Assembly: GCA_037954325.1 (NCBI GenBank)
Contig: JBBMNZ010000030.1
Span: 3,805,001-3,869,000 of the forward strand
DNA length: 64,000 nt
Source of the DNA: Fistularia commersonii
Lineage: Eukaryota > Chordata > Actinopteri > Syngnathiformes > Fistulariidae
Direction: 5' to 3'
The position numbers and the translations under genes were made by a program. The notes beneath the pieces are model-generated. The model had not been told where the DNA came from and ran no database searches. It worked only from the letters and a program-made list of their open reading frames with translations. Shown piece by piece: positions 1-8,567 of this stretch; positions within the stretch are counted from its first letter, which is position 1; each line of letters starts with the position of its first letter.

Positions 1-93
1 TGTGACGCGTCGGCCAATCGGAGACCGGATGCGTGACAGGGCGACTTATCGGAGCGACCGCGTCTTGTGTTTTCTATTTCCATCTCGTGTTTT

Positions 94-143
94 CCATCTC
101 GTGTTTACAACAACGCCATGGCGTTATTGTAAACACGAGATGG
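94..143. repeat. 50-bp near-perfect hairpin
   Basis: The left arm (94-110) and right arm (127-143) are exact 17-bp reverse complements. The middle (112-125) is itself a perfect palindrome centred on an NcoI-type CCATGG. Only the pair 111/126 fails to match. A direct duplicate of the first part of the left arm lies just upstream at about 79-92. No target duplication is visible. It could be a foldback remnant or a chance cruciform; no function is assigned. Confidence 0.75.
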
Positions 144-389
144 CTAATCGTTTTATTCAACCCAGGAGCCGCCACGCGATTGGCCGGTCGGTGCGCAGCC
201 GCCGCTGATCGGAGCAGGTCGGGTTGCGAAGGGTGAAACGACACCGGGATCCGGAGCCCGGTCTGGTCGCCAGGCTGAGTTTGCAGACTTGGAGTGTTTA
301 TCGCTGCCGTTGGATTGGACAGCTAAGTGCTTCTTTGCTATTGATCCAAACATTCCAAGCAGCTGCCGTCTGTCTGTTCAGACTTTCCT

Positions 390-830
390 CGATAGGAATC
401 TCTTTGTTCGGTCCTCTAATCATTTTCTTCTTGACTCTTTCCTCCCCTCGCTCTTGTTGTTGGTTGTTTGTTTCTTATCTTTCCGCCATCTCTATTTAGT
501 CTCCCATCCTCATGTCAAGCTCCTCAGTTCCATCATCTTTTTCATTATGCTGTTTTAAGTCATCCCTCCATTCACTTGCTTTTTCACTTCCATCCTTATG
601 GTCTCTCATGGACCCTTTTTTTTTTTGCTTTCTTTTTATCGTCGCCCATCCTTGCCCGACTTTCTCACAGCCGTATCTGAATCTTTAACCTCTTTCAATC
701 CGTCTCTCCGTGTCACCCTCCGTCTCTGTCACCATTTCTCTCTTTCCGTCACTGCCTCTGTCCATCTTTCTCATTCTCCCCCTCGGTCTGCAGCCGCCCC
801 GGCTCTGTCTCCCCGTGATTGAGGGAGCTG
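390..830 (+). repeat. Pyrimidine-rich tract
   Basis: This long stretch is dominated by C and T on the + strand, with TCTC, TTCC and CCTCC blocks. Open frames across it are rich in Ser, Phe and Leu and are compositional artefacts. Similar tracts lie at 5215-5600, 10080-10495, 30003-30275, 33740-34020 and 63000-63135, most of them close to a CA or GT array. Confidence 0.7.
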
Positions 831-1029
831 AAAAGTTAGTTGGATACCCTTCCACTGTCCTCCAAGGTTAGCCGCACACCGGTGTCAGACACACGTGCGC
901 ACACACACATGCACAGATGCACGCCGCTGTTGCTGCTGTTTGGAAACCTCGGTTAATTCGAGGTGACAATCTGTTACAATGTAATAACCTCCGAGTGCCT
1001 GATGCATGTTTTGTACCTGTGTGTTTGCA

Positions 1030-1032
<3 letters not shown>

Positions 1033-1073
<41 letters not shown>
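1033..1073. repeat. (GT)n microsatellite
   Basis: An uninterrupted GT array of about 20 units, flanked by ACAC on the left and GCGCAC on the right. Short CA runs lie upstream at 890-910. Confidence 0.95.
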
Positions 1074-1076
<3 letters not shown>

Positions 1077-1217
1077 ACCATCGCTCATTTGGATCCAAAA
1101 CCTTATGAATTTCAATTACATGAGGCTGACAGGGAAATGGCCCAATTTTTAATTGGGGGGGGGATTTATGTGCGACACAAGGTTATTCGTCGATAACATA
1201 TCAGTCACATTGTTCAG

Positions 1218-1287
1218 AGCTGAGAAAGAGTAAGAGAAAGAAAGAGAGAGAGATTATGGAAAGGAGAGAATGAAGGAAAGAAAGGAT
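1218..1287. repeat. Purine-rich GA/GAAA tract
   Basis: A run of GAGA, GAAA and GGA blocks on the + strand. It is low-complexity DNA without coding signals. Confidence 0.7.
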
Positions 1288-1364
1288 GATCATTACCTCA
1301 TTTGACTTGTCAGCTATTGGTCTTGGTAGTCAATCAAGAAACTAAAACCATCCCTTGTGTGTGA

Positions 1365-1391
1365 ACACACACACACACACACACACACACG
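1365..1391. repeat. (AC)n microsatellite
   Basis: An AC array of about 13 units. Reading it through gives a poly His-Thr open frame that is not a gene. Confidence 0.95.
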
Positions 1392-1681
1392 CAGACCCAC
1401 ATGCATCCACCGGGCAAAGTCACCTTAACAGCAGGAACCCTTCAACACGTCAATCAGCTGTTCGTCCGGGTTCTTTCCTTGTCACAACTGGTCCGGGCTC
1501 GAGACCTTCTGTTCCTTTTGTGTCTGATGATCTTAAGCCGTGGCATCAAATGTCACTGCAGCTTCTCGTGGCTGCCGTCTTAAAAAATGGTTTCATTCAG
1601 TTGATTTCTAAATTGAGAATTCATTGAGAATAAATATGAAACAGTTAAAAAAAAAACTGTAAAAAAAAGTTTTTTAAATTT

Positions 1682-1737
1682 ATGTTAATATATATACACA
1701 CACATACACACATATATATATATATATATATATATGT

Positions 1738-1788
<51 letters not shown>
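1682..1788. repeat. Compound TA/CA/GT microsatellite
   Basis: TATATA, then CACACA, then a TA array (about 1712-1734), then a long GT array up to the first unit of the following tandem duplication. The adjacent TA and GT blocks could form hairpin or Z-DNA-type structures. Confidence 0.92.
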
Positions 1789-2036
1789 CCAACCCAAGTT
1801 GGCCAAAAGCCGGGTTTAACCAGAACTAGTCACGTGTCAATCACAGGGCCACATGCAATCGCGCACACGCACACACACACACACACAGACACATATATAT
1901 GTATTTGTACATATATATACACATGTGTGTGAGCCAACCCAAGCTGACATAGGGCCAAAAGCTGGGTTTAATCTGAACTAGTCAAGTGTCAATCACAGGG
2001 CCACACGCACGCAGGCACGCACACACACACACACAA
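1786..2036. repeat. Two-unit tandem duplication, period 145 bp
   Basis: Both units begin with GAGCCAACCCAAG (1786 and 1931) and continue through a shared block ending in GTGTCAATCACAGGGCCACA before entering a CA array. Unit 1 spans 1786-1930 and carries the CA/TATA array. Unit 2 runs from 1931 to about 2036 and ends in its own CA run. The units have diverged by substitutions and a small insertion (ACATAG in unit 2). Confidence 0.85.
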
Positions 2037-2039
2037 AAA

Positions 2040-3170
2040 CAGAAGTCTCTCAAAGTTTAACACTGAAACACAAAGAACTCAATCTGAGTTTGAGTTTCTG
2101 GAAAGAAAGAGCGACTTTGACTTTACCTCCGTCAGTCGTTCTCGCAGCGCAGGTCGTCCTCTGCGTCCCAGCCTCGGTGGATGAGATGAACCTCGGAGCG
2201 GTCGGGGGTTCAACATCAGTCGAGGAGAAGCTCGGACCGGGAACTTTTGGTTCCAAGACGACGGCTCCTAACCACCTGGGACGCCTCTGTCATAGTTTAC
2301 ACCCAAAACATTGCACGGCACAGCTCGGGCCTCTGGGTGACCCGCTTCGTCGATAACGCCGGCCCGCGCCGATTTCATGAACGCATCATATCCCCCGATG
2401 ATATCTCATCGTATTTTCACGCACGCCGAGGGACGTGCATACTTTCCCATCCTATTTATATGAATTAGAAACACCTCTCAGCGTAACCAGGTACACTTTA
2501 ACAGCGCCACAAATTACATCCATCAAAATGACCATTAAAATAAATCCACAGCTCTCTCACACCGACCCAATAAAATCAGAACACTATAATCCTCATGAGG
2601 GGAGGATTTATTCCAGGCCGGCTGTATAACACTCAATACTAAACCTGTCAGTGCGTCAATGTTTTGGCTGATTGGTTTGTACTGCTATCTCAGCCAGAGG
2701 CTTCATGCTGCATTTGGAGGAGAATACACCTTCGAGTACTGTTTATTAGTTGTTAACATTCAAATGTATTGAACCGAGACTGATATTCATTTTGAAGACA
2801 AAAGTGTTTTGCATCAAGTTTTTTGTACATAAATGTACCACGGGTTATGCTTAAAAGTTACTCGATAACAACGCTGGTTTTAAAAACGCTCTCTTTTTGA
2901 GTTCATGATGCCTTCGGGGAGAATTTCTATCTCAACTGCACGGAGTTCTACAGAAGGCGATTTTAAGGAATAAATAGGGTAATCGTCGTTTCCTCTCCAG
3001 CCTCGCTGTTTTTCTGTCGAGATTTCCCAATTTATATGACACATGGTTTGCACAGTGAAGCTCCTGCACCGCAGAAGAACAGGTTGAAGGATCATAAAGG
3101 TACAGTTCACTTTAACTAGGCTGTACATCAATTGCACAATTAATTTCATCATGTTAACTATCCATAGTGT
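2040..3170. other. Unannotated, no gene seen
   Basis: Mixed composition, AT-rich after 2640. The open frame at 2090-2356 (88 codons) resembles nothing I recognise and has no splice or initiation context. I see no repeat with a partner elsewhere in the window. Confidence 0.6.
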
Positions 3171-3177
3171 ACATTAA

Positions 3178-3261
3178 CCCTCATATTATGTTAAGGGTCA
3201 ATTCGACCCATTTCACCCATTGACCCAGTGGGTCAAATTGACCCTTAACATAATATGAGGG
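3178..3261. mobile_element. piggyBac-like MITE with TTAA target sites
   Basis: An 84-bp foldback element. The terminal inverted repeats are 26 bp and exact: 3178-3203 begins CCCTCATATTATG and 3236-3261 is its reverse complement. The element is bounded by TTAA at 3174-3177 and 3262-3265. TTAA duplication and CCC termini are hallmarks of the piggyBac superfamily. There is no room for a transposase, so it is non-autonomous. The loop contains a smaller TGACCCA/TGGGTCA palindrome. The superfamily call is an inference from the ends; the inverted repeat and TTAA sites are seen directly. Confidence 0.8.
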
Positions 3262-3359
3262 TTAAACACCAGCTTTTTTTTTTTAAATCGCAATAAGATT
3301 TGGTTTTATTTAGCCGTCCATTAAATGTTGCAGCTGGCCGCAGCTTTCAAACAGCCAAA

Positions 3360-3445
3360 CCTCCATTTATCCGTCGAAAAGATCGAACCGGGAGTCTTTC
3401 GTGCTGTGAGGCCGAAGCGCTAACCACCGCGATGCCGTAATATCG
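3360..3445 (-). mobile_element. SINE head fragment
   Basis: On the minus strand this reads like the tRNA-derived head of a common teleost SINE: a box-A-like GTGGTTAGCGCTTCGGCC and a degenerate box B near 3390. It matches 14865-14888, 24340-24385 and 25375-25400. The body toward 3295 is too degraded to follow. Confidence 0.6.
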
Positions 3446-3449
3446 AAAT

Positions 3450-4168
3450 AAAGTTAGATCGCAAGACTCGCACCCTTAAATGAAAGCCTCCCGCTGTTCA
3501 GTTTGGCTGCAGATGAGTGTTGCCGTGGTTACATGACACCAACTGCACGCGTATTCCGGTTTTAACGGAATTGTGCGATTGATAATTGCACATTCTAAAA
3601 ATATTTTGGTACAAATCTCCCCCTTGACACAAAAATGTGTATTATTACTGTATATATAGTGTGTATCTGTAATATATTTTTAGACACTGTGGGTCCCTAT
3701 GGCGACCCGCACCCTCTGGGCCCATTCCCATTTATCCTGCGTCCCCGTCTTTGTTTTTTGCTCTGCTGAGCCGTCACTCAGTGACTTTATTGCTTTTACA
3801 GACCACTGGAGTTCATACTGTGTCTGTATGTTTATCAAGCTTTTGTGGATTTTCTCCCCCTCGGCCCACCATTTTTGCTTCCATCCTCAGCCATTTTTTT
3901 TTTTTTTTTTTTTTTGCTTTTTTGCCCTTTTACTCAACACCTTGTTTCTCTACATTTATCAGCAGCACCCTCCCTCCGTCACCCCCTCCGCCCCGACTTT
4001 CCAGTCTGTTCATCTCCACATGCAGTTGTGGATGGAGAGGCACGGGCGATGCATAAACGGGCGGCTTGCGGAGGTGAAGAGGAGACAGATGCACAGAGCA
4101 GGAGATAGCAGAGGAAGCATCTGACGTTCTGTCCGCCAGGGCGGCCATGAGTGTCGTTACAATCTGTA
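3450..4168. other. Unannotated, no gene seen
   Basis: AT-rich to about 3690, then a pyrimidine-leaning segment with a T run at 3894-3915. The 141-codon frame at 3699-4124 is carried by this T-rich DNA and has no recognisable domain. Confidence 0.6.
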
Positions 4169-4187
4169 ACACACACACACACACACA
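4169..4187. repeat. Short (AC)n microsatellite
   Basis: About nine AC units. Confidence 0.9.
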
Positions 4188-4189
4188 TA

Positions 4190-5214
4190 GGACCGGTTGG
4201 GGGAAATGTGCATCCTCTCAAACAACACTGAAATTAACACAACAGGAAATTGGTTTCTGCTTTTTTCTCAAATCGCAAATCCGGCAGTTTATCAAGCGAT
4301 AAACGATAAGTAAATGGAATGTGTAATTTACCCGGCAACGTGGATTGATGGAGGGATGGCTCTGATAGATAGTGACTGATCGAATAAAAAAAAAAAAAAA
4401 AAGAAACAAAATAAATAAACAGAACAGTACAATTACGATCGCTATAGCTTTTAGCTGGAATGAAAACATCACACTCTGGCGTCGCCCGTAACACATTATA
4501 TGATGAAGTCTTGGAAAAAAAAAAAAAAATCAATGTTCCTTTGAGTTCAAAATGTTTACAGAAACCTGTTTTGTGTTTCAGTTCAGCCGGGAATCCTGGG
4601 GTGTCGTGTTATCAAGCGTCTCGTCCTGACATACGTTTTATTTTTCTGTCCCTTTCCTGCGAAGGTTATATCTCAGTCAGAAACAACAACAACAACAAAA
4701 AAAAAAAATCATTTCCCAAAGGTCAAAGGCCATCTGTCCGCCGTGCTGCGCTCTTTTCCAGCGCTCGCGGTCGGAGCGCCGCGCGTTGCTACGTGCACGT
4801 GTCCGACCGAGAATGAGTATTTCGGACCGATAAACAAAAATGTAACTTCCCTCGAGCCGAAGAGTGCGGGGCAGCCGATCACCTGCGACCGAAGCCGGGT
4901 TCCGATCGAACGCGGCCGACCTGATCGGACGTCTCACATCGCCGCGGTTACGGGGAGGCGGCTGAGCGAGCGTTAGCCGCAGCGGCGCTTTGTTTAAATA
5001 CGGAAATGTCAAAGTCTGTGAGACGATACTGAGTGTGTGTGTGTGTGTCCACATGTGTGACCGACTGCGGCTGAGTGTGTGTCCCCAGGCTCTTTTCTGA
5101 TAGACCACTACTGGGCGTTGTGGAGATGAAAGGGATGCTGGGAACTCATCTCATGCTATGAATCCTGGGTAAGTAGCGTGTGATGTGAGCACAACCTCAT
5201 CACTCAGTGAAAGA
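4190..5214. other. Unannotated, with A runs and a short GT array
   Basis: A runs occur at about 4386-4402, 4516-4529 and 4699-4708, followed by a GC-rich block (4860-4990) and a short GT run (5033-5048). A possible splice-bounded segment at 5089-5168 is treated as a finding, not as a gene. Confidence 0.6.
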
Positions 5215-5600
5215 AGGCTTTCATCCCTTATCCGCTCCCTCTATCAATATTCCTCTTTCTCTCTCCCCCCCCTTGTCCTTGCCCCCGTTTCTTTCTTCTC
5301 TCCCTCGTCCTCGGTTTCTTCTTCATCCTTTTGTTTTTTTTTTTTTCTCATTCCCTTCCCTCATTTCCACACTTATTTCCTACCGCTATCGTTTCAAGCG
5401 GGCCCTTCTTACCTTTTCCTTCCTGTGTGTTTTTTTTTTTTTTTTTTTTCCCCCCTTCATTTCCAATCCTTCCAATTTTCTCTTCCCCTTTTTCATTTCC
5501 TGTGTTTTACTTCTTTCTCCTCTTGGTTTTACTTCCTCCCGCCTCGCTTCTCCCGTCAGCGTTTTCCCCCTCAGTTCTTCTCGAAATCCTCCTCCTGTCC
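5215..5600 (+). repeat. Pyrimidine-rich tract
   Basis: Nearly continuous C/T on the + strand, including T runs at 5334-5346 and 5431-5449. The 133- to 157-codon frames here are Ser/Phe/Pro-rich artefacts. A CA array follows at 5675. Confidence 0.75.
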
Positions 5601-5674
5601 TACTGTGAACATAAAATGATCAAAGTGCCCATTCTGGCCATGACAGTTCAATTTAACCAGGGCACACGTGTCCA

Positions 5675-5697
5675 GACACACACACACACACACACAC
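5675..5697. repeat. (AC)n microsatellite
   Basis: About eleven AC units. Confidence 0.93.
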
Positions 5698-5919
5698 CTC
5701 GCGGTCGGACACGTCGAGATGTCAGGCTCGAGGATTTTGTTCACATATACTCGCGCAAGTTGGACGAGTCGGATTTCAAAATCAATCGGATCCACCGCCG
5801 ATGAACCGCAAACTTTCCCCCCCAGACGGAATCTGGAGTTGAAAACTTTTTCTTTTTTTTTTTTTTACGAAGCGCTCCGAGGTTCAAGGAGTGCGGGATC
5901 AACAAAGCAGAATGCTAGC

Positions 5920-5921
<2 letters not shown>

Positions 5922-5951
<30 letters not shown>
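5922..5951. repeat. (TG)n microsatellite
   Basis: About fifteen TG units. Confidence 0.95.
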
Positions 5952-5952
<1 letters not shown>

Positions 5953-5959
5953 TACACAG

Positions 5960-6844
5960 TGTCCTCCCATAAACCGTAATGACAAAGCTGAAGAGTTTGA
6001 CTCGTAACTTAATGACCGCAGTTTTATTTTCTTCCGGGCTCCCGGTGCTGCGCTCCTGTCAAACGGCGGCGGACAAGCCGCGCCGGCATGGCGGAGGCGC
6101 CGCAGACAGCGACGCCGGAGAGACTTGACCGCCGAGTTGCGTCGCAAACTACCACGGGCGCCCGGAGGAAGGAGCCGGTGTACAATAATAATGAGTCATG
6201 CAACATTTATGTCTAATTAAAATATGTCTTGGTGTGAGAAGTTAAATTGCATCTGAGTACTGCACATTAGGAACCGGCTTTATATCTGCTGGCTATTTAT
6301 TAAATCCACGAATGCTGCCCGTTAGGAAAATAATGACGGAGAAAGTCTCATTCGATAGAACATCATTTACGTAAGGTGGCGGCCGAGCGGCCCTCATGTC
6401 TGAGCTGCGGGATGAACTCCGGCTTAAGATGTACCGACATCTCTGTCTTCGGGACTGAACAATATGTTGCATTTTAGAGGCCGGGGGCAGGTGGCCTTCT
6501 GAGGGTTCAAATGATGAGCGGTTCAGTCGACGGTTCGAAAGTGTTTCCCGAAACAGTGACCGGCGGGGTCGAACAAGTACAGGTGGCTCAACTTGCCGTG
6601 TGCGACATTGGGCGATGACGGATCTTTAAAAAAAAAGCTAGAAAAAGGAAAAAAAAACGCACATCCGCTGTTCCGGATGGGTGCTGAATCACAAAAAGCC
6701 GACCGTATAGAGGTTTGAAAAAAATCTGCTCACCAAAAGTGCCCCAAAAATATAATTTTTTCTACATACAGTACAAAAAACGTTCTCTCGCATGACATTT
6801 TGAGCAAATATAGGCTCTTCCTCAGACGCTTACCAGAGCTATGT
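5960..6844. other. Unannotated, no gene seen
   Basis: Mixed composition with a GC-rich block at 6030-6180 and short A runs at 6628-6656. No coding or repeat relationship recognised. Confidence 0.6.
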
Positions 6845-6900
6845 GTTAACAAACATGTTATTTTGACGCCATTTTTAAGGGAATGATCATGTGATTGATT

Positions 6901-7425
6901 TAAAAAAAAGCATATGACACGGTGCAGACAGAGAAACTCTGGTATTGTATGAGGAATTCTGGAGTAGCCGAGAAGTAGGCTAGACTGGTGCAGGACATGT
7001 ATGCTAGCTGTAAGACAGTGGTGCGGTGTGCTGTAGGTGCAGGACATGTATGCTAGCTGTAAGACAGTGGTGCGGTGTGCTGTAGGTGCAGGACATGTAT
7101 GCTAACTGTAAGACAGTGGTGCGGTGTGCTGTAGGGGTAACAGAGGAGTTCAAGGTGGAGTTGGGACTTCATCAGGGATCAGGGAGCCCCTTCTGGACAG
7201 GCTGACAGATAGACAGGAATCTCCATGGACCATGATGTTTGCAGATGACATTGTGATCTGTAGTGCGAGTAGGGAACAGGTTGAGAAAAATCTAGAGGTG
7301 GAGGTATGAAGGATATGAAGTCAGTTGGTGTGAGAGAGGAGGATACAGAGAATCGGGGTAGATGGAGACGGTTGATTCACTGTGGTGACCCCTGAAGGGA
7401 AAAGCTGAAAGGAGAAGAAAAAGAA
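6901..7425 (+). pseudogene. Non-LTR retrotransposon fragment with dead reverse transcriptase
   Basis: The + strand encodes pieces of a LINE reverse transcriptase. From 6907 it reads KAYDTV...LWYCMRNSGVAEK, then an in-frame stop, then ARLVQDMYASCKTVVRCAV. Near 7131 it reads VTEEFKVELGLHQGS, and around 7212-7300 SPWTMMFADDIVICSASREQ. FADD is the catalytic RT motif. The blocks lie in different frames, so the gene is frameshifted as well as stopped. A 49-bp triplication interrupts it, and there is a large deletion after the FADD block. The end (7309-7425) resembles the 3-prime end of the same LINE class, finishing in GAAGAAAAAGAAG. The insert is bounded by a 16-bp direct repeat, GATCATGTGATTGATT (6885-6900 and 7426-7441), as expected of target-primed integration. 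No endonuclease domain is present. The clade is not resolved. Confidence 0.88.
6988..7134 (+). repeat. 49-bp tandem repeat, three units, inside the RT fragment
   Basis: Units occupy 6988-7036, 7037-7085 and 7086-7134. Units 1 and 2 are identical; unit 3 differs by one G-to-A (CTAACTG for CTAGCTG). Each encodes VQDMYASCKTVVRCAV of the reverse transcriptase. Because 49 is not a multiple of three, each extra unit shifts the frame. Confidence 0.95.
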
Positions 7426-7737
7426 GATCATGTGATTGATTCCCCCCTTTTTTTGCGCCTCTTGTTAGATATATCATTTTGTATTTACATTTTAATATTA
7501 TAACATTATCTTCACCGTTTTTCGATACCAGACCGGAGAAACGGATACTTTTTTATGGAAACTAACACCTCGATCGAAGGGTTTCAGCATAAAATATAAA
7601 ATATCAAGTATATACATGGGAAGAAGAATTAGACCAACAAAGCCAAATAATACAGACAGAAATCATGGTATGGACATGATGACAAATCCTTACCAAACAG
7701 GTATAACTACGGAAAAAGTATTTGCCGCTTCTGCACT

Positions 7738-8146
7738 GTAGGAACTTTTTGCAGCTCCGTGGACCTTTTCTGGTTCCTTCGTATATCCAGACGGGAGAGG
7801 AACCAGGTTCCATGGAACCCCTGTTTGCGCTCCTTCTCTGATGCGGGGTCTTTTCATAGCTCCGTAGGAACTCATCTCAAAATCCGCGTCCATTACCAGA
7901 TACTTGACAGAGCGGCATTTATAAAAACCATTGCGGTCCTTGTTCAGCTGTTTTCTCACGACATAATGGACAGAAGCAGCGAGGAAGAGGTCCGAGGTCT
8001 TCTGGGCGCAGAGGGGTTTCCAGGGCTCGCAGTGGAACATCAACATTTTGGGCAAAATAATTACAGAGTTAACTGACAGAGGGTTTTGTTTTTCTCATGG
8101 CGCAGGGAGGAAATAAAAACACTTCAACCCATCTGATAGCCCATGG
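7738..8146 (+). repeat. Dispersed repeat family A, copy 1
   Basis: It shares GTAGGAACTTTTTGCA at its start and TCAACCCATCTGA...CCATGG at its end with 34339-34657. The segment around 7963-8056 matches the reverse complement of 27560-27690, including CTCGCAG..GAACATCAACA. Translated, both copies give PGLA.EHQHF, which may be a decayed coding segment or simple DNA identity. Class unknown; no terminal inverted repeats are seen. Confidence 0.65.
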
Positions 8147-8272
8147 ATATTAATCCCGACATGCAGAACACGAACGCCACGGCAACTTTGCCCTCCATGA
8201 TGTCCTCGACCTCCTCCGCTTCTTCACGGTGCTTCGTTTTCAACTTCAGAGGCTGGATTGTAAAAATTAACT

Positions 8273-8567
8273 GCACGGTAGCGCAGCAGTTAGTGATCGT
8301 GCTTCACAGCTGGCAGGTCCCGGGTTCGAATCCCAGGCTTGACGGGGCCTTTCTGTGTGGAGTTTGCATTTTCCCCATGTCTGCGAAGGGGTACTCCGGT
8401 TTTGCCTACCACTAAAAACATGCACAATAGGTCAGATTGAATGGACAACGGGACAACGGATGCAAATTAGCCCATAGCTACAATCGGGAGTGGTGTGTTT
8501 ACATGCGTGTCTCATGTGGGTTCATTAACATGCACCGTCCCAACCAAATAAACAAATAAAAATGAAG
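8273..8567 (+). mobile_element. tRNA-derived SINE with A-rich tail
   Basis: The head reads GCACGGTAGCGCAGCAGTTA, followed by a canonical Pol III box B, GGTTCGAATCC, at 8323-8333. The body then reads GGCCTTTCTGTGTGGAGTTT, typical of a widespread teleost SINE. The tail at 8543-8567 is an imperfect (AAATAAAC)n. A functional tRNA is excluded because the sequence continues into the SINE body and the acceptor stem does not close. Fragments of related SINEs lie at 3360, 14728, 24058, 25165, 34951, 38275 and 48461. Confidence 0.82.

Larger units (their letters stand above)
6845..7672. repeat. Dispersed repeat family B, copy 1 (interrupted)
   Basis: 6845-6900 plus 7426-7672 align with 16430-17150. 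Shared landmarks are GTTAACAAACATGTTATT (6845 and 16430), GATCATGTGATT (6885/7426 and 16467), CCTCTTGTTAGATAT, CCAGACC.GAGA and GAAGAATTAGAC. In this copy a LINE fragment (6901-7425) splits the repeat. Orientation is arbitrary and the family name is unknown. Confidence 0.75.

Noticed and set aside
1700..1740. TATA-like promoter motifs
   Set aside because: They are part of a TA/CA/GT microsatellite.
6988..7134. Regular repeat that might suggest a CRISPR-like array
   Set aside because: Units are directly adjacent without spacers, encode part of a LINE reverse transcriptase, and the context is a vertebrate genome.
8273..8345. Possible tRNA gene because of an exact GGTTCGAATCC
   Set aside because: The sequence continues into a SINE body, the acceptor and D arms do not pair, and related decayed copies occur elsewhere in the window.
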